Assembly (NCBI RefSeq): GCF_021021415.1
Contig: NZ_JAINWJ010000037.1
Coordinates: 1 to 59,605 of the forward strand
DNA length: 59,605 nt
From: Martelella mediterranea
GTDB lineage: Bacteria > Pseudomonadota > Alphaproteobacteria > Rhizobiales > Rhizobiaceae
Direction of reading: 5' to 3'
The notes under the pieces are model-generated. The model saw nothing but the letters and a program-made list of their open reading frames with translations, was not told where the DNA came from and searched no databases. Below, one piece after another: positions 51,538-59,578 of this stretch; position 1 is the stretch's first letter; each line of letters starts with the position of its first letter. The position numbers were made by a program, and so were the translations under genes.

Positions 51538-52524
51538 TTACTTCGCGGCTTCGGCGTAATCGGCGTTGACGAAGGGCGTGTAGTCGTCGGCAACATTATC
51601 GATGCGGCCTGCGGACTTCAGGAATTCGGACGTGCCCTTGATGGTTTCGGCCGCGCCGCCGAGCCAGGTGTCGGTCACCTGTTCCGACAGCGGCAGGAAG
51701 GCAAAGCCTTCGAGGATGCCGGGAACCTGTGACGGATCGGCGCCGGTCGCCTCGGCAAGCGTCTTTACCGGCTCGCTGTCGGCCGTCCACTTCGACGGAT
51801 CGGCGAGATATTCCTTGTTGACCCTGTCGACTTCCTTCAGGAAGGCAACGATCTGTTCCTTGTTCTCTTCGCCGAATTCGGTGTTGACCACCCAGGCGTC
51901 GAAGGTCGGATAACCCCAGGCGGCGGTTTCATCCGCGCCGATCAGTAGCGTTCCGGTTTCGGAAATCTGGGCCTGCACGGGCTGCCAGATCCAGGCGGCG
52001 TCGATGGCGTTCTGTTCCCAGGCGGCGGCAATCTGATCCGGCGGCATGTTCATGATGGTGACGTCGCCCTCGGCGATGCCCTCATGCTTCAGCGCGCCCA
52101 TCAGCGAGAAATGCGCGGTCGAGCCGACCGGCACGGCAATCCGCTTGCCCTTGAGATCGGCCAGCGTCTCGATGCCGGAATCCTTGGAAACGATCAGGGA
52201 TTCGGCCTTGCCGATCACATCCGAGAACGCGATCATCTGCAGATCCACGCCCTGGCTCGCGGCAATTGCGAGCGGCGAGGAGCCGAGTTCGGACAGAACC
52301 ACGTCGCCCGAGGCCATGGCAGCGATCACATCCGTGCCGGCGGCGAATTTGCGCCACTCGACATCCCAGCCGGTCGCCTGTTCAACGGCGTCGGACGAGG
52401 CCAGAAGCTGCATCGGCGTCGGGTTGCCGAAATGGCCGATAATCACCGTTTCCGCGAATGCGGCGCCTGACATTAGCACGGTGACCGAGCCAGCGATTAC
52501 GCCAGTCATCAAAGTTTTCAACAT
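51538..52524 (-). CDS. TauA-type sulfonate/taurine substrate-binding protein
   Basis: A 328-aa secreted protein. The signal peptide is residues 1-24 (MLKTLMTGVIAGSVTVLMSG then AAFA). The mature part contains VIIGHFGNPTPMQLLAS, LSELGSSPLAIAASQGVDLQ and LKGKRIAVPVGSTAHFSL, as in TauA. ATG 52524 has GGAG nine bases upstream. The open frame to 52596 would add a non-signal extension. The combination with cysteate-processing enzymes suggests it binds an amino- or hydroxy-sulfonate. Confidence 0.92.
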   Translation of the reverse strand: MLKTLMTGVIAGSVTVLMSGAAFAETVIIGHFGNPTPMQLLASSDAVEQATGWDVEWRKFAAGTDVIAAMASGDVVLSELGSSPLAIAASQGVDLQMIAFSDVIGKAESLIVSKDSGIETLADLKGKRIAVPVGSTAHFSLMGALKHEGIAEGDVTIMNMPPDQIAAAWEQNAIDAAWIWQPVQAQISETGTLLIGADETAAWGYPTFDAWVVNTEFGEENKEQIVAFLKEVDRVNKEYLADPSKWTADSEPVKTLAEATGADPSQVPGILEGFAFLPLSEQVTDTWLGGAAETIKGTSEFLKSAGRIDNVADDYTPFVNADYAEAAK

Positions 52525-52613
52525 TCCACTCTCCAGATTTGGTTTAGGCGGGGATTGTTCTTGTTGTTGAGGCTGAGACCGCTTCCCGCATTGCATGTTC
52601 AGCCGTTATTCTG

Positions 52614-53309
52614 TCACTTCTCCTGCCCGGTTGAAAATGAGATACATGCTCCGGCCAGAAGATCGATCGTATCGATGGCATGGGCCGCCGGATCGACGGC
52701 GTTGGAGACCAGCGACAATTCCGAGCAGGCTATCAGCAGCATGTCAGCGCCTTCGGACATCAGCGCGTGGGAGACCGCCGTCATCTGAGCGCGGGCATTG
52801 TCGTCGGCGCCGCGGGTCTTGATGTGGCGGATCAGCTCCAGAAGCGGCGCGTCGTTGGCAAGGTAAAGCGGACCGCGCCCGGTGTCCGCAAAGGCGTTGG
52901 TGAAAACGCCGGTGATGCGCACGGCGGGCGAGGCCAGCATGCCGATCTTCGCGCCGGGCCGCGTCTCCGAAATGATCGCCTCGACTGTCAGCCTCACCAT
53001 ATCGATGAAGGGAATGGCAACGGCGTTGCGAATGCCATCGGCATAATGATGGGCGGTGTTGCAGGGCATGGCTAGCGCCTCCGCGCCGAAGGCCTCGAGC
53101 TTTTGCGCCATGCCGGCAATCACCGGGCCGGGGTCCTCCCCATCGCCCTCGATCAGCGCCTTGATGCGCGAAGGGACCTGCGGGTTGTTGTCGACGATCA
53201 TCGGCACATGATCGGCATCGTCCCTGGCCGGCGTGGCGGCGATGATGCGGCTCATCAGAAGCACCGTCGCTTCCGGCCCCATGCCGCCGATAATCCCGAT
53301 CCGACGCAT
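52614..53309 (-). CDS. Aspartate/glutamate racemase family protein (candidate cysteate racemase)
   Basis: A 231-aa cofactor-independent racemase of the aspartate racemase type: RIGIIGGMGPEATVLLMSRI at the N-terminus, the first catalytic cysteine in AMPCNTAHHYADGI and the second in LLIACSELSLVSN, where Ser replaces the more usual Thr after Cys. These enzymes use two cysteines to invert the alpha carbon. Because cysteate is the sulfonate analogue of aspartate, and a cysteate lyase lies two genes upstream, I infer racemisation of cysteate. It starts one base after the DegT stop. Confidence 0.87.
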   Translation of the reverse strand: MRRIGIIGGMGPEATVLLMSRIIAATPARDDADHVPMIVDNNPQVPSRIKALIEGDGEDPGPVIAGMAQKLEAFGAEALAMPCNTAHHYADGIRNAVAIPFIDMVRLTVEAIISETRPGAKIGMLASPAVRITGVFTNAFADTGRGPLYLANDAPLLELIRHIKTRGADDNARAQMTAVSHALMSEGADMLLIACSELSLVSNAVDPAAHAIDTIDLLAGACISFSTGQEK

Positions 53310-53310
53310 G

Positions 53311-54513
53311 TCAGGCAGCTCCCTTCAGGCGGAGTTGCTCACCGCAATGGATGATGATCGCGGCGATATGAGCGCAGTCATCGATGCTGAAGGTCAGCGG
53401 AATGCGCATGTCGAAAAGGCCGGAAAGCACCTGATCGGTCTTCGGCAGCGCCTGATCGGCGATGAAATTCCAACTGTGGTGGTTGCTGGTGAAGGCCACG
53501 GGATCGGCATCGCCGAACCATTTGAGCTCGACGCCGAGCGCCTTTGCACTGGCCACGAAGGCGCGGGCCGCGTCGGGCGCGATGCCCTCGATCAGAAACT
53601 GGATCGAGCTGCCGACGGGATGCTCGGCCGCCGGGCGCTCTGGCAGGTAAAACAGGCCGGAGGCCTTCAGCGCGGTTTCGATGGTCCTATAGCGCTCGTT
53701 CCAGCGTTCGATATTGGTCTTGAGCCCGGCAAGCTGCGGGCGCAAAATCGCGGCGCGAAGATTGTCCATCCGGCCCGAGCAATTGGGCGTTTCAAGCCGC
53801 GCCTTTTCGAAATGGCTCTTGTCGGGCGCCGCGCCATGGCGCTCATAGAGCATGTAGGAGCCGGAGAGAATGATGGCCCGGGCCATGAAGGCCGGGTCGT
53901 TGGAGGTGAGCAACCCACCCTCGCCGGAATTCATGTGCTTGTAGGTCTGGGTGCTGAAACAGGCGGCGAGGCCGAAATTGCCGCTTTTCGTGCCGTTCCA
54001 GTCTGCCCCCATCGTGTGAGCGCAATCCTCGATCACCTGAATGCCGTGGCGGTTTGCGATCGCTATCAGCCGGTCCATGTCGGCGATATGGCCGCGCATG
54101 TGGGAGAGGAGCAGGAAGCGGGCGCTCCCGGCCTTTTGCTCCAGATCGTCAAGATCGATCACCAGATCGCGCGTGCATTCGACCAGCAGAGGACGCCCGC
54201 CGGCGTTCACGATCGCGCCGGGCACAGGCGACAGGGTGAAGGCGTTGGTCAGCACCGCCTCACCGTGCTTCAGACCCGCCGCCATCAGCGCGATATGCAT
54301 GGCATAGCCGCCGGAGGCGCAGGCGAGGCAGTAATCCACGCCCTGAAAGCCGGCGTAATCCGCCTCGAACAGCGCCGCCTCCGCTGTTTCGCCGGCAACC
54401 GTGTTGTAGCGATGCAGCCTGCCGCTTTCGAGCACGCGGATAGCCGCGGTAATCGCCGCCTCGCCAAGCGGTTCCTGCTGGGTAAACGTGCCCGCAAACG
54501 GTTTCGGTGCCAT
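53311..54513 (-). CDS. DegT/DnrJ/EryC1 family PLP-dependent aminotransferase
   Basis: The 400-aa fold type I PLP enzyme of the sugar-aminotransferase family shows CLACASGGYAMHIALMAAGL (phosphate cradle), VIEDCAHTMGADWNG (Asp binding the pyridine nitrogen) and the Schiff-base lysine in FSTQTYKHMNSGEGGL. These enzymes usually aminate keto-sugars or aldehydes using glutamate. In a sulfonate operon, it might transaminate an aminosulfonate or a sulfonated ketone or aldehyde, for example sulfopyruvate to cysteate or the reverse. It lies 15 bases after the cuyA-like gene. Its role is the least clear in the cluster. Confidence 0.87.
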   Translation of the reverse strand: MAPKPFAGTFTQQEPLGEAAITAAIRVLESGRLHRYNTVAGETAEAALFEADYAGFQGVDYCLACASGGYAMHIALMAAGLKHGEAVLTNAFTLSPVPGAIVNAGGRPLLVECTRDLVIDLDDLEQKAGSARFLLLSHMRGHIADMDRLIAIANRHGIQVIEDCAHTMGADWNGTKSGNFGLAACFSTQTYKHMNSGEGGLLTSNDPAFMARAIILSGSYMLYERHGAAPDKSHFEKARLETPNCSGRMDNLRAAILRPQLAGLKTNIERWNERYRTIETALKASGLFYLPERPAAEHPVGSSIQFLIEGIAPDAARAFVASAKALGVELKWFGDADPVAFTSNHHSWNFIADQALPKTDQVLSGLFDMRIPLTFSIDDCAHIAAIIIHCGEQLRLKGAA

Positions 54514-54528
54514 AAAGGAAATAACCTT

Positions 54529-55554
54529 CTATTCGGCGGCGACGGTGGCAGTATGATCGAAGGCGAACGCGCTTGTATAGCCAAACAATCCCGCCGAACC
54601 GCCGGTATGGAGAAAAACGATCTTTTCGCCTTTCTTGAACATGCCCTTGCGGATCAGATCGATCAGGCCGGCAGCGCCCTTGCCCGAATAGACCGGGTCC
54701 AGAAGGATGCCTTCGATCTGGGCAAACATCTCGATCGCCTCGATCGTGGAAGGGGCGGGGATACCGTAGCCCTCGCCGACATAATCGGTGTTGGCGATCA
54801 CATCCTCGCGGGCGACGACGCCCGGGCAGCCGAGCTTTTCGGCGGTCGCAATGGCAAGCTTGTAGACGTTTTCCTCCTGCTTCGGCTTCGGCGCGCGCAC
54901 GCCGATGCCGAGCAGCGGGATTTGCGCATTGATTGCCTTCATGCCGACGATCAGGCCCGCCTGGGTGCCGGCGCTGCCGGTGGCGTGCACCAGATGGTCG
55001 ATCTCGAGATCGCGCTCATTGGCCTGGTAGACCAGTTCCAGCGCGCAATTGGCATAGCCGAGCGCGCCGGTGGGGTTCGAGCCGCCGCCCGGGATGGTGT
55101 AGACGGTCTTGCCGGTCTTGCGGACTTCGTCGGCGACCGCTTCCATCTCGGCGTTCATGTCGAGCCCGCCGGGACGCTTTTCGGCGGTCGCGCCGTGGAG
55201 GTAATCGAGGAAGACGTTGCCGTTTTCATTGTAGTTCGGATCGTTGGAGCCGGTGCGGTCCTCCAGCAGAATGTGGCAGGCCATGCCGAGCTTCGCGCCA
55301 GCGGCTGCCGTCTGACGGGCGTGGTTGGACTGGGTGGCACCCTGGGTCATGACCACATCGGCCTTCATCGCCGCTGCTTCGGCCATCAGGAATTCGAGTT
55401 TGCGGGTCTTGTTGCCGCCGGTCGAAAGCCCGGTGCAGTCGTCGCGCTTGATCCAGATTTCGGGGCCGCCGAGTTCCGCCGTCAGGCGGTCGAGCCGCTC
55501 CAGAGGCGTCGGCAGGTGGGCCAGATGAACGCGGGGAAAACGGGCGAGATGCAT
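54529..55554 (-). CDS. cuyA: D-cysteine desulfhydrase / L-cysteate sulfo-lyase (CuyA-like)
   Basis: A 341-aa PLP enzyme of fold type II. The Schiff-base lysine is in [18 protein letters not shown], followed by [17 protein letters not shown] and the phosphate-binding [14 protein letters not shown]. The family holds D-cysteine desulfhydrase (DcyD), ACC deaminase and CuyA, which splits L-cysteate into pyruvate, ammonium and sulfite. I favour CuyA because of the taurine-type importer and HpsN-like dehydrogenase in the same operon. It is the first gene, divergent from the LysR regulator. ATG 55554 is chosen; the frame to 55653 covers the promoter elements. Confidence 0.82.
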   Translation of the reverse strand: MHLARFPRVHLAHLPTPLERLDRLTAELGGPEIWIKRDDCTGLSTGGNKTRKLEFLMAEAAAMKADVVMTQGATQSNHARQTAAAGAKLGMACHILLEDRTGSNDPNYNENGNVFLDYLHGATAEKRPGGLDMNAEMEAVADEVRKTGKTVYTIPGGGSNPTGALGYANCALELVYQANERDLEIDHLVHATGSAGTQAGLIVGMKAINAQIPLLGIGVRAPKPKQEENVYKLAIATAEKLGCPGVVAREDVIANTDYVGEGYGIPAPSTIEAIEMFAQIEGILLDPVYSGKGAAGLIDLIRKGMFKKGEKIVFLHTGGSAGLFGYTSAFAFDHTATVAAE

Positions 55555-55566
55555 GGAAAACCAACC

Positions 55567-55653
55567 TTGATCAAATTGCGTGATTTCAAATCTTGCGCAT
55601 TTCTTTTCATTGATCAAATGCCGTTTTCGCGCGATAAAATGCAAATATTGCAT
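55567..55653. promoter_or_regulatory. LysR-controlled divergent promoter with palindrome and direct repeats
   Basis: ATGCAAATATTGCAT at 55639-55653 is a perfect 15-bp interrupted palindrome (arms ATGCAA/TTGCAT) of LysR-box form, ending 17 bases before the LysR start. TTGATCAAAT occurs twice, at 55567-55576 and 55610-55619, 43 bp apart (about four helical turns). These are natural binding sites for the regulator on both transcripts. Confidence 0.6.
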
Positions 55654-55670
55654 ATTAGGGGGGGCTCAAC

Positions 55671-56588
55671 GTGCGGCTGGAATGGCTTGAGGATATCCTG
55701 GCGGTGGTGGAGACCGGCTCGTTCAATGCGGCCGCCGCGCGGCGTAACGTCACCCAGCCGGCCTTCTCGCGCCGCATCCGTGCGATCGAGGATTATGTCG
55801 GCGCCGAATTGTTCGATCGGGACCGCAAGCCCGTCGGCCTCAAGCCGTCCATCTCAGCGGAGCAGGAGGAGATCAAGCGGCTGGTATCCGAGATGAAGGA
55901 TCTTCTCTACGAACTGCGAAGGCAGGGCAGGGAGGCCAACAACCGGATCGTGATCGTCAGCCAGCACGCGATCACCACGTCGCGCGCGCCGGCCATCATC
56001 GAGACATTTTCGAACGCGATCGATGTCAGCGTGCGCCTGCGCTCGGCCAATCGCGACGAATGTCTGGCGCTGCTGATGACCAAACAGGCCGACCTGTTGT
56101 TGAATTATCAGTCCGGCGGCGAAGCCAGTTCGGACTCCGAAGACTATCTGGAACGCATCAATCTAGGCACGGAGGCCTTCATACCGGTGTTCGCCTCGCA
56201 TAGGCTCGAGCTTTTGAACGAAAGCTACGGGCGCGGCGAGCTGCCGGTGATCGCATACCCAAGCGACGCATTTCTCGGTCGCATCTTCAACGAGGAGGTG
56301 ATGCCTTCCATTCAGAGCGGCGAATTCGTCCATCGCAAGGTCGAAACCGCCCTGACGCTCGCCGCGCTGCAATTTGCCATCAGCGGTGTCGGCGTTGCCT
56401 GGGTTCCGGAAAGCATAGCGAAAGACGCGATCCGCTCAGGCCTGATTTTTGACCTCCGCAACGTGCTGCCCTACACGATGCTGACGGTGGTAGCCGTCCG
56501 CATTGCCGGCGCGCACACCGAAGTGCAGAACCTGTTGTGGGAGGAGATCAATGCTATGCGCTGGCCAAAGCAGGACGATCGTAATTGA
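55671..56588 (+). CDS. LysR family transcriptional regulator
   Basis: A 305-aa LysR-type regulator with the N-terminal winged helix (LEWLEDILAVVETGSFNAAA, TQPAFSRRIRAIEDYVGAEL) and a C-terminal effector-binding domain. The GTG start at 55671 follows an AGGGGGG ribosome site. It is transcribed divergently from the sulfonate operon and probably activates it in response to a pathway sulfonate or intermediate. Confidence 0.93.
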   Translation: MRLEWLEDILAVVETGSFNAAAARRNVTQPAFSRRIRAIEDYVGAELFDRDRKPVGLKPSISAEQEEIKRLVSEMKDLLYELRRQGREANNRIVIVSQHAITTSRAPAIIETFSNAIDVSVRLRSANRDECLALLMTKQADLLLNYQSGGEASSDSEDYLERINLGTEAFIPVFASHRLELLNESYGRGELPVIAYPSDAFLGRIFNEEVMPSIQSGEFVHRKVETALTLAALQFAISGVGVAWVPESIAKDAIRSGLIFDLRNVLPYTMLTVVAVRIAGAHTEVQNLLWEEINAMRWPKQDDRN

Positions 56589-57365
56589 CTCGTCTTGCTT
56601 GGCCGGACGACTGCAGTCAGAATCTCACGCCGGGTCCCAGGGCAGGATTTGAACACTGTTTTTTTCGCACACAGCTATTCGTTAGCTCATCCAGGCTGCC
56701 TCGTGCCAAACGCTTGTTTCCCCAAAACGCGCTATGCTGAACCCTCCGGAAGACGGAAACCAGCATGCCGGACCCCACAAACTGTTGCATCGCCTGGCAG
56801 AAAACCACTGTCGCCGGCGCCATCCAAGGCATTTCCGCATGAAGCGCCGCGGAAATCTCATCGGCGCCTGCTTCACTTTCGATTTCGACCCCTTCAACGC
56901 CGGTATTCAGCAATTCTATAGCTTTGCGGAAATCGGTCCCCAGATGCATTATCTGTGCCTTTATGATGTGCACTGTCCACCGCCAGAACCGCGACCAATC
57001 ATGACCTTTGACCGTCTCCTGCTGGGTGAAGTTCATTTGTAAGCTTTCACCGACGATTGGTTTTTTCAGGCGTTATAATAAGGGGTAAGGCGCTCAATAC
57101 CCTTATTATGACGCTTTGAGGAAACCGGAATGGCCACAGACAGCTCAAATTTTAATGTGTGCCAATGACATTCCTAGCGCATTTCCGATCCTCCTGCTGT
57201 CCGTAATTCGTGCATGAAGTGGAAGTCGCGCTCGTATCGCAATCACCACGTTCCAGCGAATTGCCCAAGTCTAAACAGCCACCAGGCGACGACACTCACA
57301 CGCTCCTGAACATGTCATCACGGACGTTGTGCGCGGTATAGACACGCACGCTTTTGTGGCAGCCT
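56589..57365. other. Intergenic region, no supported gene
   Basis: About 780 bases. A 139-codon minus-strand frame (56617-57036) and overlapping plus-strand frames show no recognisable domain and no clear ribosome site; they may be decayed genes. The striking element is the inverted repeat at 57070-57114. Confidence 0.4.
57070..57114. repeat. Imperfect inverted repeat, 15-bp arms
   Basis: GCGTTATAATAAGGG (57070-57084) and CCCTTATTATGACGC (57100-57114) match at 14 of 15 positions, with a 15-base spacer. Neither side has a T run, so it does not look like a terminator. It could be an operator, or a recombination or transposon-end relic. Confidence 0.55.
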
Positions 57366-57602
57366 TCAGGGGCGGTTGAAGTCGTCTGCAGTTTTGGCGG
57401 GCAAGAGCAATTGCCAAGCCTCGACCTCGAGCACAGTTGCGAGACGATCCAGCACATCAATAGACACGCTATAGCGACGACGCTCCAGTGCGCCGACATA
57501 GGTTCGGTCGACTTCCGCAAGGTGCGCAAGCTCCTCCTGCGACAGCCCCTTTTCCTTTCGGGCTTGCCTTAGGTTTTTCGCAAAGAGCTCCCTGATGTCC
57601 AT
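57366..57602 (-). CDS. XRE-family helix-turn-helix regulator
   Basis: This 78-aa DNA-binding protein is a single Cro/CI-type helix-turn-helix: LFAKNLRQARKEKGLSQEEL, AHLAEVDRTYVGALERRRYS, then IDVLDRLATVLEVEAWQLL. ATG 57602 is preferred over the start at 57674, because the 24-residue extension is encoded by DNA holding a 33-bp palindrome, the likely operator. It probably represses its own promoter. Partners or targets beyond that are not visible. Confidence 0.83.
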   Translation of the reverse strand: MDIRELFAKNLRQARKEKGLSQEELAHLAEVDRTYVGALERRRYSVSIDVLDRLATVLEVEAWQLLLPAKTADDFNRP

Positions 57603-57621
57603 GATCTGGACATTCGAGACT

Positions 57622-57654
57622 TGATGAGTATATTTCCACGGAGTATACTCATCA
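57622..57654. promoter_or_regulatory. Large palindrome upstream of the XRE regulator
   Basis: Perfect 11-bp arms TGATGAGTATA (57622-57632) / TATACTCATCA (57644-57654) with an 11-bp spacer, 20 bases upstream of the regulator start. Dyads of this kind are typical operators for Cro/CI-like repressors. Confidence 0.6.
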
Positions 57655-57820
57655 TATGGCGGCGATTTCGCCATGACAGCAAACCCAGAATCATTCCTGA
57701 AAGCAATGTTCTCTTCCCCTCCTAGATTCTCGTTACACCTCTCGCACTGCTAATAACGGAACCGTACGGCCTGGAAGAGACAACTGTGAAAGACGTCTGC
57801 GCAAATCGTGAGGGCAGCCC

Positions 57821-58312
57821 ATGAAGACGAAACAGATCATCATTGCAGTTCTCCTGTGCTTAACCGCAGGGCCTGCGCACCCTGAGGTTATTGAGTTTCC
57901 AGATGACCAGTTCTGGCGAAATCTCTCGCAGGTGTTTGCGGAAGAAACGCCAGACTATGACCAGATCGCGCGCCGGACGCCGGAATACCGTCAGGCTGAC
58001 GAATTCGATAAAGGCGATGTCCTTGCGGAACAGGTGCTGAAGCTGAAACGTATGAAAGCCGATTTCGGATCGGACGAGCAGGTGCTGTTCCGCGCCGCCA
58101 TTCGTCTCGATGACTATGATGCCGAAAGAGGCGGCTTCGAGGCGGTCACCATTGAGTCTTCGCTCCGTCAATCGTATGCTGACGCACGCGGAGGTGTTGG
58201 AAACAAGGCCGATGTTAAACTAACAACACCAGATTATTGTTTTCGGCAAACCAAGCAGTTGCGGCTGTTTCTGTGCAAAACCGAAGTTGCATCACTATTG
58301 TTGCCAGCTTAA
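57821..58312 (+). CDS. Secreted protein of unknown function, 163 aa
   Basis: The protein has a signal peptide at about residues 1-21 (MKTKQIIIAVLLCLTAGPAH, then PE). The mature part is mostly acidic and helical (FPDDQFWRNLSQVFAEETPD, EFDKGDVLAEQVLKLKRMKA) and the C-terminal half has two cysteines (DYCFRQTKQLRLFLCKTE), which may form a disulfide. I do not recognise a family with confidence. It precedes another secreted small protein by about 50 bases, so they may be a pair. Confidence 0.65.
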   Translation: MKTKQIIIAVLLCLTAGPAHPEVIEFPDDQFWRNLSQVFAEETPDYDQIARRTPEYRQADEFDKGDVLAEQVLKLKRMKADFGSDEQVLFRAAIRLDDYDAERGGFEAVTIESSLRQSYADARGGVGNKADVKLTTPDYCFRQTKQLRLFLCKTEVASLLLPA

Positions 58313-58364
58313 GCCTCGAGACGATGAAGATTGTGCGCAGTCTGCCAGATCTGGAGCTTATGGA

Positions 58365-58853
58365 ATGAAGCCGCTACCTCTTACCTTGATCCTTGCCATG
58401 CTGTCGACAAGCGCATTCGCCCAGCAGAACTTCAGCTGCTCCTGGGGCAAACAAGGCGCCTGTCTTGATTATGGCGACACCGTATGCTCGAGCAGCGGCA
58501 AATGCGTCAGCGCGGATGCCGCTTGTTTCAGCAGTTATCAATGCAATTATGAGGGCTTCACCTGTAAATCGAACCTGACCGATTGCGCCGACCAATATGA
58601 CAGCCTCATCGCCAAGTATAATACACTAGTGAATGATTATAACGGCCTGCTGCAGGATAATCAGGACCTGCAGAACGCTCTTCAGGAAACATTGAACGCG
58701 CTTGAAAATGTCCGTGCCGAGCGTGGCCGTCTGAGTGCTCAGGTCTACGAAATCCAGCGAAAGCTTCAGGCTAGCCAGACTTCGCTCCAGGAGCTTCAGG
58801 ATTGTTTGCTGACGGCGGGTACGCTGGAAGATGCGCAGTACTGCGCTGAGTGA
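58365..58853 (+). CDS. Secreted Cys-rich protein with coiled-coil tail, 162 aa
   Basis: A signal peptide (MKPLPLTLILAMLSTSAFAQ) leads into a Cys-rich segment of about 55 residues containing nine cysteines (FSCSWGKQGACLDYGD, VCSSSGKCVSADAACFSSYQ, CNYEGFTCKSNLTDCADQ), probably disulfide-bonded. A long heptad-like coiled coil rich in Asn, Leu and Gln follows (residues about 75-145), ending LQDCLLTAG. ATG 58365 with GGAG upstream is chosen over the frame to 58287, which overlaps the previous gene. The layout suggests an oligomeric periplasmic or surface protein. Function unknown. Confidence 0.65.
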   Translation: MKPLPLTLILAMLSTSAFAQQNFSCSWGKQGACLDYGDTVCSSSGKCVSADAACFSSYQCNYEGFTCKSNLTDCADQYDSLIAKYNTLVNDYNGLLQDNQDLQNALQETLNALENVRAERGRLSAQVYEIQRKLQASQTSLQELQDCLLTAGTLEDAQYCAE

Positions 58854-59323
58854 TGGGAACGTCTCCGTTTCGTGTCCTCTTCACGGTCAGATAAAACGAA
58901 TCACCACTATGTAGCGTGTCCTCGTGGCTCGAAGAGCATTGCAAAACTACGAACAGATCAGGTCTTATGGCCAGGAAGCATAAGATATCGACCTTAGAGA
59001 CGAACTTTATTCAACAAAGTTGGCTTGATTTTGAATAGTGCGAAAATATCTTATTGACTTTTGTGTTTTCTATTCGAATCAGAAGCTTCTTCGAAGTTTC
59101 AATTCGAATGCAGTTCTTGAATCTGATTTCTCGCCATCGACGATGCTCTTCCACATTTCACCAGCAAACAGATTATATGCGAAAAATGAAAATAGGTTGT
59201 ATTTTTCAGTATAAATTCAACCATAGGTTTTTTGCCGGCAAATAACGCCACTCACAGTGCGTTTTCATTCATTCGATCATGCATAGATAAGTGAAGCTGT
59301 TGACCGGAATAGTGTTACGGATA
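58854..59323. other. AT-rich intergenic region
   Basis: About 470 bases, clearly richer in A and T than the rest of the window. The self-complementary octamer ATTCGAAT occurs twice, at 59072-59079 and 59102-59109, upstream of the Ner-like regulator. No gene is supported; the 63-codon frame at 59054-59245 has no recognisable domain. Confidence 0.4.
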
Positions 59324-59578
59324 ATGGCGAAAAACCGACACCCCAGAAAAGACCAGCTGCGGCATGAGCGCATCAAGTATGAGCTCGCCCGCCGAGGCTT
59401 GTCCTTGGCACATATTGCACGTCAGGCAGGCGTCGGCATTTCGGCTGTAAGTTCCGTATCGATCGGCAGAAGCCGGTCCACCAAAATCGAACAGCATCTG
59501 GCTTCCGCCTTGAACATGGACGCCGCCCAGCTGTTTCCGGAGCGCTACCCCGACACCAGCAAAGGAGCTTCAAAATGA
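59324..59578 (+). CDS. Ner/Nlp-like helix-turn-helix regulator
   Basis: This 84-aa protein has a helix-turn-helix resembling the phage Mu Ner and bacterial Nlp proteins: RKDQLRHERIKYELARRGLS, then LAHIARQAGVGISAVSSVSI, and HLASALNMDAAQLFPERYP, the family's conserved ending. ATG 59324 is preferred to a GTG at 59291. Such proteins regulate prophage or host genes. The adjoining AT-rich DNA and the window end prevent seeing a target. Confidence 0.75.
   Translation: MAKNRHPRKDQLRHERIKYELARRGLSLAHIARQAGVGISAVSSVSIGRSRSTKIEQHLASALNMDAAQLFPERYPDTSKGASK

Noticed and set aside
53233-55896. Very long plus-strand open frame (887 codons)
   Set aside because: It lies antisense to three intact minus-strand enzymes with full catalytic motifs; it is Arg/His/Gly-rich with no domain, an effect of high GC content.
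57070-57114. dif-type recombination site
   Set aside because: The 15-bp arms and 15-bp spacer do not match the 11-6-11 layout of XerCD sites.
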